DNA of 64,000 nucleotides from Todiramphus chloris collaris (GCA_025345505.1 JANVCC010000076.1:10317156-10381155), one strand, 5' to 3'; shown: positions 33,801 through 47,179, counted from the first letter of the stretch. Numbers and translations are program-made. The notes: generated by a model not told the origin, from the letters alone.

Positions 33801-36800
33801 CCGGGGCCCTCAGAACGTCCCCTTGAAGTTACTGAAGGGGTTAATACGGGGTCCTGCGGGAGCCCAGAGGTGAGCGGGGGCTGTTGGTGCTCAGCCCAAG
33901 AGGAGGGTGCTGGTGAGGGGCTGAGGTGCCCTGCCCTGCAGCCTTGGCGGCTGCCAGCGCCCCCCGAGGAGCACCCATTGGAGAGGAGCGCTTGGTGTGC
34001 GAGTGCAGCCCTGTACCGCTGCACTGGGAAGGTACCAGGGAGAAGCCGTACAAGTAACTGCCAAGCACTTGTATCCTAAGGAGATGCACAAGCTTCAGAC
34101 GCTTTATTTCACGCTGAAGAGCTGGCAGCCGGGCTGGCAGTTGTTACCAAGCTTTTAAATTCACCTCTTCTTGTCTTCACAGTTTCTCGTCACTTGTCCG
34201 CGCGCTCACGCGACAGGTAAGAGACCCTCCCGGCCCCGGCTGGGTGTCCAGGCTGTGCCCCGTGTCTTTTTTGCCCTTCCCCCTGCTGATTATGACAACG
34301 TCTGACTGTCCTGCCCCTTCAAACTAGGAGCAGTGACCCTTTGCTTTACAAGGAGTTGATCTCAAAGGGAGTTGATTCTACTTGTGCAGTGAGTCTGTGA
34401 GCTCAGACAGCAGAGTGGAGTATTTCTGTGTCTGACTGCAGCGAGGTCTCGTTTTCTCTGCTGAGATGCATGAGTGGGACCAACCACCAAATGGTTCTCC
34501 AGTGCTGTCCCCTTGTCAATGAGGTGGCTTAACTCCTTCGAGTTGCAGAAGTGCTGCAGATGTGTTCTGTGTGAGGATGGCTGGCTGGCCATAGCTTTTG
34601 CCATGACAAAAGAGCAGAAAGTAATCTTCTTTTGTAATTTAAAAAGCCCCAACAATTTTGCGATTGTGAGTGGAGTTGTGGAACCCGATTGGGACGCGCA
34701 TGTGACTCATCCCTTGGCTGGGTTACGGGGCAAGCTTGGCACAGCAGCGTCCAAGACAACGGTGTGGGGCACTAGGGCCACGTGTGCTTTGTGCTAGGTT
34801 TGGCTGTGGCTGTGTGGTGGATCAGTGCCATTGGTGCAGAAAGAGCAATGGGCCTGCCTGCAGGAAGAGGTGTCACCTCTGCGATGCAGCCAGGCTTTGG
34901 TGTGGGGACCTCCACATGGTAATCCTTCACCTCCTCGTACCTTTGTAAGGAAAAGCCTCTGGGGAGCTGCTTGGGAATGAACAGCTGAAACTGGTTTTTG
35001 GCTCCTGAAATGACTGCTGCTTTCCTGAGCATGTCCTGTCTTGAACTGGTGGCAGGGGGCCAAAGTCCCACAGGCAGTTCCCTCCACAGCGTCTCGGTGG
35101 GAGCCTTTTCTGCAGTGGGGGTTAGGCATGACAAGGAGATAAAGCAGCAGGCATCCTGCAGAGAGCGTGTGGTGAGGGTGCTCTCACAGCAGCCTGCCAT
35201 TGCAACGGTCTCTGTGGTGCTGCTGAGTTCTCTGGCAGGTGTTTTCTGGGGCTTGGCATCTCGCTGGAGGTATCAACCCCATCAGAGAAACCACGGGTGT
35301 GTCCCCAAAGCACAGACTTGTTTTCTGTCAGCAAACATCTCTCTGTTGGTGTCCCTGTGCCTCTCTAGGGCTACGCTGCCTTATTGCTGGGTGATACTAA
35401 GCAGGGAAGCAATGCCCCAGGCTTCAGCTGCCCGCATCATGCCAGCTAGGTGGGGAACACAGCAGCCCTAGTGGGTGGGTATGGGCCTGGTACATGACAC
35501 AAGGGACTTACGCAATGCACTTGTGGCACTGCTGTCATCTTGTTCTTCCCTTTGTACCCAGGCTGACAAAGCACAAGTGCTTCCCAGCCACTGGGCTTTC
35601 AGGCCTGGGACACTTGGGCAGCAGGAGCAAGCAGCAATATCTGGTCTTCCTGAAAGGTTTTGGTCTGATGACTATTCAGTAAACAAAAATTCAGCGCTGC
35701 TACTAGGGCACAGACCGTGTATAGTCCTGTGTCTCTACAGCATCTAAGATCTCTATGCTAAACAAACTGAAATAAAATGACAAATAAAAAAACCCAGGTC
35801 TTCACCTGTTGTAAAGCTATGTGGGAACAGTGCTCAATGGTGCCTTTTAGTAAACCACAAGAGTGTTAGTAACAGGTGTTTCTGGTCACCCAGTCTCCTG
35901 TAGGCTGAGAGATCATCCATCTCCTACCTTCTGGGGTTGCATGGCATGTTATTAACCAGAAAAGTACCTTCCCCCTCTCCCTGCCATGTCCCAAAGGGAC
36001 CCTGCAGTGAGAGCAGAACTGCAAATTCCTGTCTCTGCAATCTAAGAGATAGCACAAAAACCCACGGGCTACTGGTTTCACCAGACTAAATGGATGGAAA
36101 GTTTCTTGGAGAGAGAGATCCCTTAAACGTGTCCTTGTAAGGTATGCCTTGCAAAGTTCAACAGTGTGTTAGGGTTTGAGTACAGCAGTAGCTTCTCTAT
36201 GCTTTGTTGGTTTAACTGTACGTTTAATGGCTTGTTTGTCCTTGTCTGCTGTTTTGTCAGGATACAAGAACTTGCAGAACCCAAGAAAGTAGCTTGTGCA
36301 AGTGATCCCAGGTAAGGAGGTGCCCAGGCAGCTCTTGCTGAAGGGCTGGGGACCGATGAGGCCTCAGCCAGTGCTGACCCTTTGCCTTTGTTTTGCTACT
36401 GCTTTCCTCTCAAGGGCAGAAGTGGCTCAAAAAAAGCAGACTGACATGTTCAGAATATAAGGGGCTCTCTTCTATTTGTTCTTTCTTGTTTTCAATCCAA
36501 AAACTGAGCTTGACCCGAATCTTGCCTTTGCTGTCCCACTGAGGTGTTGTGGAGTAGGATGGTTCTATAGAGTAAGGAGGCTGGACCTGGAGGACACAGT
36601 CCAGCTTTAGGACCAAAGTTGATGTCTGCATTATGGGGTCACTCTATGGCTTGATAATGTCTCTTCTCCACTGTCTGCGTGGGTGTCACTATGCTCAAAA
36701 AGGGTTCCACAAAGCCATTGCCACGCTGTTTCCTGTCCTGACTACCCCGGTACCCTCTCCCACCATGGCCTCTCTCTCAATGGGGGATGAACAAATCCAA

Positions 36801-39800
36801 ATTTGCCCTAGGCATAGGAGAGTAACCACTTAACATGCTGCAAAACCACACCCACTTTCCATGGCACACCCTGACCATAACATTATTATTATTTTTACTG
36901 TCATGCCTGTGGTATAGTTAGGTGGTAATGGTGAGGCAAGAAAAATGCAATCATGAAACTCCCCCAGGGGTTTCAGAGAGTTAATGAAATGACCCTTTCT
37001 GTGCATCCACTGGTAACTGTAAAACCAGACTCATCACTTGAAGGTTCTTTTCTTTTGGAGTTGACAACAACCACCTAGACAGTGTTAGGAAATTCAGTGC
37101 TGGAGAAGATGAGTGCTCAGGGAACAGCAGCAGCACTTCACAGCTGTGGGGACCCAACAGGGACTGTGTGTGTCCCATCCCAGGCAGGGAAGGATAACCC
37201 CAGCAAGCACACTTTACACTTGTGCGTGTTTCTAAAATTTCACCCCTTTGCCGTTCTCGCTAGGTTTGTGTGGGGAAACCAAGAGACAATCTGGACCCTC
37301 TCGCGAGGTGCTGTGACAGCTCAAGCATCCCCAAGAACAGTGGCACTGGCCAAACCTAAGCGAGATTTTAGCAAGCAGCACAGCAGGTCAGTGATGTGGT
37401 GGCACACCCTGGGGAAGGAGGCAGCTCAGAGGGTGCTCTCTAATCGGGAGGATGGGCTGGCTCCTAGGGGAAGGGCCACTGGTGCCCCACAGGGAGCTCC
37501 ATGCTACTGAGACCTACCAGGCTGTACTGGTGCTTGGAACAGGGGCTGTCTGTAGGAAGGAAGAAAGTGCTATGGGAGCACAGTCATCCTGAGTGCTTGA
37601 CTTTCAAAATAAGGAGGAATTGGGGCATGCTAAGTTTGGGTGCCCTTTTATTTCCTTCTACCCATTTCCTGTCTGTGGGAAGGGCGGCTGCAGAGGATTA
37701 GTAATTGTGTCTAGGTTCCTGACTGGGCTGCATCAGTGTCAATATGGACAGGAGACATTCCAGGGACAGACAGTCCCTCTGTACAGGTGTGATACACGCG
37801 TGTTTCCTTCAAGGCATACGTGCATGCATGTGATGTCTTGGCTTCCAAGCTGAAGCAGAGCTGTTGGTGGGGGTTTTTGTTACAGCAGAGGAACATGCTG
37901 CCATGTGCTCGGAGAATGAGATCAAGGCTGGCTCCTAGGGCAGCGGGTCCAAACCCAGAACTCCAATCAGACCAGCAGCGTGTTTCCATGATGGAAACAT
38001 GTATGTATCACACCTGTGCAGCCAGGAACCTAGACACAATTAGTAATCCTCTGCATCCTCTTGGAGCCTGGCCTAAATCTTGAGGGTACAGGTAGGAAAG
38101 TGCTATGAACAGGGAAATCTTCGCAGCATCCTGCTGGCTGGAAGGAATCCAGGTATCTTGCCTTCAGTTCAGCCTCTGCTGTCACTACATGGTGAAAAAC
38201 TAGTTCGTATTTGGAAACAGAAGTGAAAGATTATGTAAAACACAAACCTCAGTGACACTGTGTGATGCTGCACTACTTGAAGTAATTAATCTGTTGGAGG
38301 GCATATCTCTTTTGGAGACAGGATGGTTGTTGCTAGTCTGTAAGAAGTCCTAGCAATGAGAATGGAGATGAAGGAGTTGTACTTCTGTCTCTCCTCTTCC
38401 TGGGGGGGTGTCAAGTCACATGTGTCCATAGTTTTCTTTCCTCTGCCACTGTCATCAGTTCAGAGGCTCTCGTCCTCCTGAGAGCTTCTGCCTCTGACTA
38501 ACAGTGTCTGGCAGCGCTTCCTGCCTCTGTGCTCACCTCTTCCTTGGTGATGACAGGCATATTCTAACAGTTGTGGCTGATGGAAAGCTGGATGAGCATG
38601 CACTAGGCAAGCCTGGGGAGATCCCAAGATGAAAAGAGCTGCAAGAGCCCAAGGTGTTATTAAGCTGTTGAAACATAGAAGTTTCTAAATTGGCAGAGCT
38701 GAACAACAGAGATGCTGTCAAGTTTGTGTTGTGGAGTGGCTTCTTGAAACGGTCCAGGGGAAGGCCTAGACTTTGAAAGCAATGCAATGACAGTGCTTAA
38801 AAGAGGACCCTGTGTGTGCAAACAGCATTTACCTTTGAAGTCAGGAAATCTCAAGTGTAAATGCCCGTTTGTTCATGGCTTTTTCATTTGCACTGCCGCA
38901 GACTTTTGTATATGCAGCAGGAGCAGATGTTTAACCAGACTTAGGGCACCATCTGCCAGGATCACATTCTCTGCCAGTTGCATTTTACTAACTCTTCTGT
39001 GCTTTTCTTCAAGACCCCTCTTCTTGTACAGTTGTGGACGGGAATCAACAATCTGGGAGCGTCCTCCACTAGTGGATTTTTCCTTCCCTTCTGATCGGCT
39101 GCTAAAGTTGTCTGAACCTAAAAAATACCAGGCTGCTTACCTGCAGCAAAGGTGAGAGGCCAAACAGCCTGTAGGGTGCTATAGGTATGCCCTTGGGTCT
39201 TGTAGAATCAGTGCAGCTTTAAAGTAATAAATACAGGAATAGAGGATGGGTATAACAGAGGGTAAAATGCAGAGCAGGGACTCTGCTGAGATTGGGACCT
39301 CTGAACTCTCTCCTATGGTGAGTGGGTTCTACACTGGAAATGGTCTCAAGACAAAGCTGCCTTCTACTGCAGCAAACATAAGGGTTAAATATCCTAGCTT
39401 GCAGCCTGCTTTAACCAGTGTGAGGGAATATCCATGAGTGATGGTGCCATGACTCTCTGCTTCCAGACCTCGCCAGTCTCCTCAGTGGACTGTGTCACCA
39501 GCTGCACTGAGGTATAAGGCTTCCTCACGGATCCTGGAACTTGCCCAGCCAAAGGTGCTGCACCCAGAGTACCTGCTGGCCAGAGAGGTGAGGAGGTGGT
39601 TGAGTGAGATTTGGATGAGGCAGTGATGCTGCAAACTGCCCTGAGTTTTTACAGCCTGTATCCTGCCCCCGGATGTGCCCAGTGTGTGCTGTGGAGGGGA
39701 GAAGCTGTCTGTTCCTGCTGGCGTTTGTGGTACTGACAGAAACTGCCTTTTCAGAGTGAGATGCTGTCTTTGAAAATGTCTCTCCTGAGAGGCAGAAAAC

Positions 39801-42067
39801 AGCCAAGGTGGAGCCGCCTAGAATAGCAGGAGAGCCAAGGGAGGCATCTGTGCTGCATACCCTGATAAAGCAGCCTGGGAAAATGGAGAAACTTGATGGG
39901 AATGGCCTCTTTAGCTCTTGGGGAGTACAGTCGTGTTTGTAGTTGGGCTGTGCTCCTATCTGTGTATACAGGGGGCGTGAGCCTGCAAACACTATCTATA
40001 TTTTGACAGTGTTTTACCAGAAGCCTAATTTAGAGACATATTTATGAACTTACTCCTTTTAGGCAGGTCATTGCTTTGGTGGGGGTGAAACCACTTGGGG
40101 GCAATCTCAGATTGCACTCATTTCCATGGCAAAGTTTTTCTGGCTGCAGTCTTTGTGCTGGGAAATAAGGGAGGCTGTGCTGGAGCAGACCTTGGCACCA
40201 GTAACCCTGTGAAAAGTAGGGGAAGAAGTCCCATGCTGGAGCAGCAATCACTTTTGCTGTAGGAATGCAGTTAACTGCACCAGCACTTTTACCCTGAAAT
40301 CTGACCGTCCCTCCTTAGCAGGGAAATTATTTGATTCAGCCAAGAAGTTGAATATGAAAAACATTAGTCTGGAAGAAATTTCTCTGCACTTTTACTTGGA
40401 TACATGGTTCTCATTATAAGCATTCCTCTCCTGGCTACGAGTGGGTGACAGCTGGGGGGAAAACAAAGTAATATTGGCTAAGACAGCCAAATCCCAACAG
40501 CACCAAAATTACCTTATAGTTCAGGTGAAAGAAAAATAACAGGTGCTGGGTAAGTAAGAGTGTTTCTTCTTGTGACTGTGTCTGCAGAGGAAGGGTGCTG
40601 GGTGCTCATCCCTTTGCAGAGGGATGTGTGGGCTGCCGTGGGTGAGCTGTCTGCACATCCCGCCCCCATTCTGAACCCTTGCAGGTGCCAACACAGGTTA
40701 CAAAGGCTGCAGGCTTGGCCAAAGCATCCTCGAGGTTACAGCTTCTCGCAGAGCCCCGCATCAGGAGGGTGACCTGCTGCTACGAGCACGGCTTTCTTGA
40801 GTCTGTCATTCGTCCGGTAAGGAAGCATCACACAGAACCTTCGATGGCAAGGATGCTGGTCAGAGGGGAGGGCACAGGTGCTCAGTTGCTGGTGGCTCTG
40901 TTGGTGACATCCCTGGATGTGCTGCTGTCTGTGAGGCTGATGTAGATGCTTTCTGGGCTACAGATCAAGACTTGTCCTCCATCCAGAGCATGAACTGTCT
41001 CCCAGCAGACATCCCTAGAGAAGGGCAGACCTGTGCCTAGCCTGCAGCTGTGGGGGTGGAGAGAGATGGACAAGTGTCTAATTGGAATCACTGCTGCTGG
41101 AGGATGGGTTGAGTAAAGGGCTACAAGTAAGAGGAGGCTGTGGGACTGACCAGGCAGTGATTTCTCCTTCCACAGCCTGTCCAGTGCCCAGACCCAGCCA
41201 TGGACAGGATCATGTCCCATCTGTGTGTGGTCGGTGGCTGTGAACCTGGGTACACTGTGTTACGGGCTGGTCACACCTGAATACCAGGAGCACCGATAAG
41301 GAACTTCCTCTGTATTCTTCCCCAGGTTTCCAAGTCAGCTCAGCAAGCAATTGCGAGCCCTCGAACCCTGGAGCTGGCTAGGGCAAAAAGATTGCATCCT
41401 GACTATGTGCCCTTGAAGGATGCTGAGTGGCCGGTGTCAAGGGCCGCAAAGCATGCAGTGGCCACACCAAGGCTTGTGGAACTGGCCCAGCCTTGCAAAA
41501 GGTAGGTGCTGCTCCTCTGCCATGGGGGAATGATCTGCTGTCAGCCCATTTTGTGCAGGCCATCGCACCTTGGTGATTTGGCTTTGGCCAGTGTGACTAA
41601 GCCACTGCTGTTCCACTTCCAAACTGCATGGATTTTATGGCTGGATGTGCTAGTGCTACAGGGACTGTTGCCCAGCTCACAACTGGTCTCATCCTGGGCT
41701 GCAGGATGTGCTGGGTAGGACGTTTTGCAGGGGGTGAGGGAATGCCGAGCTGTAGCGGCTGTAACAGCTTCAGTGAGAGATGGGCATGCCCTCTTACTGG
41801 CATTGTGCTGACAGCAGCAGAAGCATGACTGCTCTTGTCCTCCCTTGAGAGGGAAGAGCAGGGCTCGGGTGGTGGTATGTCAGCTGTTGGGCAGCTTTGG
41901 GAGCTGGCCCGGCTTTAGTTGGAATTGACCTGCTCCGTCCTCACTCCCCCAGGCCTCCTGTGGGCTTGAATGAATTCAACCCAGATGCATTCACGGTGAA
42001 GGAGAGTGCTAAGAAGGCAATTTGTTCTGCTCGGATCCAAGAGCTGGCCTGTCCAGTAAAGCGCTGA
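33524..42067 (+). CDS. THEGL: THEGL (SPMAP2L), testis-type THEG repeat protein
   Basis: Member of the THEG/SPMAP2 family, germ-cell proteins linked to spermatid and sperm microtubule structures. Exons 33524-33548, 34183-34216, 36261-36311, 37264-37386, 39014-39151, 39467-39587, 40685-40816, 41326-41501 and 41953-42067 keep phase and give 304 residues ending CPVKR. Eight THEG repeats of the form S-x-R-x-x-x-LA-x-PK are visible: IQELAEPKK, TVALAKPKR, LLKLSEPKK, ILELAQPKV, LQLLAEPRI, TLELARAKR, LVELAQPCK and IQELACPVK. Most exons carry one repeat; exon 8 has two. Exons 3-9 are firm; the 25-bp first exon (MAAGGPRA) and the 34-bp second exon rest on phase and splice sites only. My recollection is that human THEGL is longer at the N-terminus. 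It lies between ARL9 and HOPX, as in human. Confidence 0.87.
37690..38055. repeat. Inverted-repeat element, about 366 bp, in THEGL intron 4
   Basis: The left end from 37690 (GCAGAGGATTAGTAATTGTG, then TCTAGGTTCCTG) recurs inverted at the right end up to 38055 with one clear mismatch over about 33 bp. A second inner pair, ACAGGTGTGATACA...TGTTTCC at about 37783-37807, is inverted at about 37984-38020. The left arm has about 60 extra bases between the two blocks. The ends suggest a MITE or other foldback DNA element, but I do not recognise the family and see no target duplication. Confidence 0.6.
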
Positions 42068-42245
42068 ACTAGTTCAGAACCACGACCTGTTGCTTGTGCC
42101 AGCTGCCCCCATCTCCCCTTGGAACATCACCCTTCTGGGGCTGTGTTGTGGCTGGAAAACCTACTGGAACACAGCTCAGAGGCAGCAGCCAGCAGGAACA
42201 CACTCGTATGAGCAGCAACTTTTATTGAGCTTATCTGAGGAGTTA

Positions 42246-42251
42246 AATAAA
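42246..42251 (+). terminator. THEGL: THEGL polyadenylation signal
   Basis: AATAAA about 180 bp after the THEGL stop codon, followed by an A-rich stretch. It is the only canonical signal nearby. Confidence 0.65.
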
Positions 42252-42259
42252 ATGTTCCT

Positions 42260-43760
42260 AAAGAACAAAATAGACACCAAGGGAAACAACCAGTTTTTGA
42301 CCTAATGTGGGAAGCTTCTCTCCACAGGACATGTTATGTCTGGATTTTATCACTCTTCTTATTTTTTTTTGCTGTAACAGTAATGAAAAGAAGTAATGAA
42401 ACAACTGCTGGGAAAGCCACCACAGGAACTGTTGTTTCACATAAAGAAGTGTGGCAAACCAAAGCCAACAGTACACAGTAGGGTGATGCAACACATCTCC
42501 TGACCTTGGATTTCAAAATTTTTGCTAAAGTTTAGAGATCATCTTAGTGACCGTCAAAGTTTTGTGCTCATGAGAGAAGCAGAAACACAAAAGGTTGCAA
42601 AATTCTAGATCAAGGGCCGATTTGATAACATGCAACGCTTTAGTATAGATTTTTGAAATGCTGGGGTGGCATGTTTGTTGAGTAGGTTTAGATTTGAGGC
42701 CCATTTTCTCAGATGCCTGGATGATGGGCAGATCCAAGCCTTTGCTTTGCATGCATCTTTGGTACAAGTTACACCGGTGGGTTGAATCCGTGTGGTTCAG
42801 ATACTCAGTTGTGTGACCCCAGGCAAAATAATGGAGCTCTGCATTGGAGTTTTTTGGAGCCTAACTCAAAAAAGCAGAACTTCCCTCAGTGTCAGGGAGA
42901 AGGCACATTGCAAAGACTAAGAAAACAGATATTGGTGCTAGACTCTGCAGAACAAACTCTGAGCTCCAGTCAGGTCTGAAGGTGAGTCAGTTTGGCAGCT
43001 GAATTACAGGGAAAGAACACAGCCTTCTGTGTAGGACATGGCTTCTGTGTTTCCTGTGAGCTTGGTGTGCTTTCAACGGGCAGCCCAACTGCTGGCAGTG
43101 TAATGGAGATACTGAGGCAAGAGAGATGCTCTCCAGCAAGGGACAAAAGCCATAAATGAAAGCATGTGGCATTTTCAGTGCCAGTGTATCTTAATCTTTC
43201 CTATGTTAAGCTGATTCTTCTTCCAAAGGAGTAGAAGCAGGTGACTACAAACCAGAAGAGGATTAATCAGGAGATCCACTAATTGATTCAATAATCCACT
43301 AAGCAGAGGACTTTTTTAACCCTTTTGAACAACTTAAGGTCACTTGTCAATGGTGCTGGTTATTTTTTAGCCCATGCATTGTCCTGTACCAGGATGGATA
43401 TGAATCTGGGCTTTGTGCAAGAGCACCAGTACGACTGTGTCCCTCAGGCTTGAGAATGGCCAGGAGGAGGCTGGGGTCTGGACCCCCCCACCCTGTGGAG
43501 AAACTCCAGAATCACCAGCCTCTGCCACCTTGGGGCTTAGAGAGTGCACAGGGCTGTGTGGGCTGCCACGGATGGACCCATGGGTACCCTAGAAGAGGAG
43601 GTTGTCCATGTCCATGGGCTATCTCTGTAGCAAGAGGGAAAACCTCTGGTATCCACTGAGGCTGCCCCGTAGAAGTGTTGCCCTCCCAGGGGAAGGAGTC
43701 TGCGTCCTGCCATTGGGGAAGGGAGCACAGTCTGGGACATAACACAGCTTCTCACATCAA
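42260..43760. other. Spacer between the convergent THEGL and HOPX genes
   Basis: No coding exon or known repeat was recognised. The left part is moderately AT-rich; the right part probably borders the HOPX 3' end. Confidence 0.5.
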
Positions 43761-43774
43761 AAAAACATTGCTTT

Positions 43775-43780
43775 TTTATT
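43775..43780 (-). terminator. HOPX: Candidate HOPX polyadenylation signal
   Basis: TTTATT on the plus strand reads AATAAA on the HOPX strand, about 600 bp after the HOPX stop codon. It would give a 3' UTR of about 0.6 kb; not proven. Confidence 0.5.
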
Positions 43781-44373
43781 AATTCATAGGGGGAAAAAAA
43801 CCCCAAAACAAAACAGTTCTTTCCCTTTGGTGGCCTTTAACAGAAATGTGAGAAAAGCATTCAAGGGGAGCTTGTCTTAGTCTGGTTATGGTGTCAGTAT
43901 TTGTCAGTATCTGGAGCTGGCTCGGGCATCTTGAGCTAACCAAGATCACCTGAAGAACATATGTGCTTTTCCAGGTGTGCTCCTCTCTTGATGATCTGTA
44001 TATTAAAAGCAGCACACATACTTTGCCCCTGTGGATCATAAGGGAAAATAAATCTTTTCTCCCCCTTCTATGTTTGAACCTTTCATGGCAGCTCTTCTGC
44101 AAGCCTGGGACAAAGGCATGAGCTTGCCCTGCCCTGTGCAGCCACCATTAATGGATGGGAATCACTAGACAGATTATACAGCCATTAGAAGCCATATACA
44201 CATATATATATAATATTTTTTCCTGGTTATGTACACTTTAAATAAAATTTATGTTAAATAGCAGGGTATATTTTTTTATATCTCAAAACCTATTGCAACA
44301 GAGGAACCGCAAGGAAATCCACTCTGAAGAGCTTCACCATCATCAGCAGCCATGGGGACTGGAGCAGCATCCT

Positions 44374-46775
44374 CTAGTCCCTGACAGACCCACTTTCTGA
44401 GGGCAGCCCTTCAGACTTCCTCCATTCTGCCAGGCGCTGCTTGAACCATTTCTGGAGAAAAAAAAAAAAAAAGAGAAAAAGATGAAGTACATTGGGCTGA
44501 GCAGAATGTCTGAATAACCTTGCTGAAGGTGCAGATGTGGTCAGCATGTGAGTGCAGGCAAGGAAAACTGATGGTACAGCCGTCTTGTAGCAAGGCGCTG
44601 CGCTGCTCCCAGGCAGAACAGGCATCAGGACAACCACTCCTGCCTGAATGGTGGTGTTACCTCTTTCAAACTCATTTGTCTTGCTCACTTCAGACCTTGA
44701 CAGCATGGGTGAGTCCTCATTTTATTAATGTAAGTCCAGGTTTTTCTTGCAAACAGACTAAGAGATGGGCTAAGAAGCTGCTGGATGGTGTCTTGTTTAA
44801 ATGGCTGGAGCAGTGAAATAATCACTGCATGTCCATAAATGATAGGAATCAAAATTTGACCTGCTTCAGAAAGGATGAGAGGGACAACACAGTGGTTCTT
44901 GACAAATTTAAGATCAAACAGCTTTTTAAAATGGGTTAAAAATGATTTTTTCAAGTAACATGCATGGCTACGTTATTCTCTGCTAACTTAGCATCTGTAA
45001 GCCCGAGCTGTGGATGCGACTTTGCAGCTGCAGTTTTAAATGTTAGATACCATGCAGCTGGATAAAGCCACGCTGCCTCCGTAAGAAGAGAGCTGTAACT
45101 CGTGTGTGCCGGAAGAACAGCTCAGCCTCGTGTTTGGAAATGTGCCTGTGATTTGCTTTGTTGCTGCTCATTTTGTTGCTATATTTGCTCCCAGCTATTT
45201 TTGAAGCTATTGTGGTTCCTAGCGATACAACCACAGCGCTCTCTGCAAGCGGCTCTCGCACTAGCGCCGCCTTGGACCGCATCCAGTCAGATGATTGCCT
45301 GCCTAGCCTCCTCCCAAAAATTTCACTTCCTGCCCTCAACCACCATCTCCTGTTGACTCAGTGGGTCTTTGCTCTCAGTTTTACTAAATTTTTAATTAAA
45401 ATGGCTGTGCTCTCTAGCAGATAAAGCACTCTAGATGTCAGGACAGATGATTCTCTGCGTCATACGCAATGCAGGCGCTTTGCAGCTCACCCTTCCTGTC
45501 TTGATCCGGTCCCTAACATGATCTTTGCCTCTAGGACCACCCTGGATTCATGGAAAAAGATAGCTATCAGGGAAGATTTTATGACATCTCCAGAGGTGTC
45601 CTGGGCACATATGGCCTGTGTTTATAACTTTAGAAAAAAAAAAAAAAACGGAGCAGTGCTGCTTCTAAGGAGGAAAAGGTATTTTAAGGGTACTGCCTCA
45701 AACAAGCAGCGATACCCGCCTGCCACCAAAGCATAATAGAGGAGGGGTCTCCTATTCTGCTCCGGCCAAGGACTATCAATGCAATGGATGTTACATCATC
45801 ATCATCATCCCCTGGAACAGGCTGTACTGCAACCTGAAGGAATTGGGAAGGAGCTGTTTACTTCTGAAGCCCCAGGTAGCCAGATGGAGCATGAGGCTTG
45901 GTGGAAGTCCCTGACAGTGGCAGCCTGTCCCTGTAGAGGGACTTTTAGAGGCATCCATGTCTACTGGAGAGGCTGGCAGACTTGCCTGACATCAGGGCTT
46001 GGGGACGCTGAGGTAGCTAATTGCAGCGAGGGGGAGTGTGCACAGCCTGAGCATGTCCTACAGCACATCCTGCAGGAACTGCATCTGTCCTGTGGCTGGT
46101 TTAAAATGACTGTAGTTTCTTCAGACCATAAAGCCAGCAGTGTTTTGGGCACCTGAGATTGTCAGAAATGAATTGGAAGGAAAGGACAGTATACATGGGT
46201 TATATGTTCAGGGCTCCACAGCCAGCCAGTGACCCTTGAGCTGTGCCCTCTTTCTGACTGTGGGCAGTACTAGCCTGAACTCCAAGCCTGGGCTGGCAAT
46301 GGGGCTCCTGGGCAGGGGGTTCAAGGACCCCAGTGGGGCGCAGGGCTGCTGTGCAGGAGGCCATGGCTGTGGGATGAAGGGGAAAGGGCTTTGGGGATAC
46401 AGGGGCAGGAAAATGTGGGGTACAGGGAGGTGTGGTGGTGCAGCAGAGTTCTGTGGGTGCAGCGTGGGGTCAGGGGTGCACTGGAAGTTGCGGAGGTGAC
46501 TTGTGGGTGCAGTGAGGAGCATGCAGGGTGCAGAGTGGAGTGGGGAGTGCAAAGAGGGAGTGTATGTGGCACAGAGGCATGCAGGGGGAGCAGGGCTCGT
46601 GCTAAGGTGGGGGTGAGAGGCATGTACTCACCAGGGTTTGCTCCTCGGAGAGTCCAGTCTCAGCTGCAATGAGGCACAGAGTGGTGGGGTCCGGATGCTT
46701 GTTCACCTTGCAGAAGTTGTATTCCAGGATCTCCAGCTGCTCCTCAGTGGGAGTCACTGGCTTCTCTGTGGCCAT
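44374..46775 (-). CDS. HOPX: HOPX, homeodomain-only protein
   Basis: Atypical 73-residue homeodomain protein that lacks DNA-contacting residues and modulates SRF and HDAC activity in heart, lung and stem cells. Coding exons are 46775-46632 (48 codons) and 44451-44374 (25 codons plus stop), joined in phase 0. The protein begins MATEKPVTPTEEQLEILEYN, contains FCKVNKHPDPTTLCLIAAET in helices 1-2 and KWFKQRLAEWRKSEGLP in helix 3, and ends GSVRD. Length and sequence match vertebrate HOPX closely. The first coding exon has a splice acceptor at 46808 (CTCTGCAG|TGCC), so at least one untranslated exon lies upstream. The ATG at 46775 is the first in the exon. It is convergent with THEGL, as in human. 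Confidence 0.95.
46280..46600 (+). repeat. G-rich degenerate repeat tract in the HOPX intron
   Basis: Imperfect repetition of units like GGGTGCAG, with GTGGGGAGTG-type variants and strong purine bias on the plus strand. Long open frames here reflect low complexity. Confidence 0.5.
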
Positions 46776-47062
46776 CTCCTCCTGAGGCAGGGCTATGGGA
46801 CCAGGCACTGCAGAGAGGAGCTGGTGTCATTGCCCAAGCTGGGAGTGGCCAGTGGGGACACACTTGCTGAGCCCCAGATTTGCCGCTCCCATCCCCACCA
46901 GCTACCCTCTCCCCAGTGGCCTCTGGCCATGGCAGGGCACAATTCCCTTCCCAAAGGTATGCTGGGGAACTCAGCCAGGAGCCCCAGCCCCAAAGCAACT
47001 CCTGCTTCTGTTTCTCCCCTGTGGCAACCACAAGCCAACAGTACCCAGCTGAACTGTCTCAC

Positions 47063-47177
47063 CATCCTTAGCTGGCAGGAAACTGCAGCCTGTCCTCTGC
47101 TCAGCACTCCTGTGTTGCTGTATTTATAGCCAGTGTGACTCCCATGGGGACGATTCCTGTTTACAGCCATATTTAGG
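47063..47177 (-). promoter_or_regulatory. HOPX: HOPX proximal promoter with TATA box and noncoding first exon
   Basis: Read on the minus strand, CTATAAATAC (TATA core at plus 47121-47128) precedes a short stretch that ends in a good donor, GGATG|GTGAGAC, with the exon ending at 47063. Splicing to the acceptor at 46808 gives a 5' UTR leading to the HOPX start. An ATG sits exactly at the donor, but joined to the next exon it meets a stop within six codons. About 40 bp upstream of the TATA box is CCATATTTAGG, a CArG-like site one base off the SRF consensus. Confidence 0.6.
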
Positions 47178-47179
47178 CC

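Noticed and set aside
45158..45424. 88-aa plus-strand frame with a signal-peptide-like start inside the HOPX intron
   Set aside because: The leucine-rich start is suggestive, but there is no Kozak context, exon partner or known homologue, and it lies antisense in an intron.
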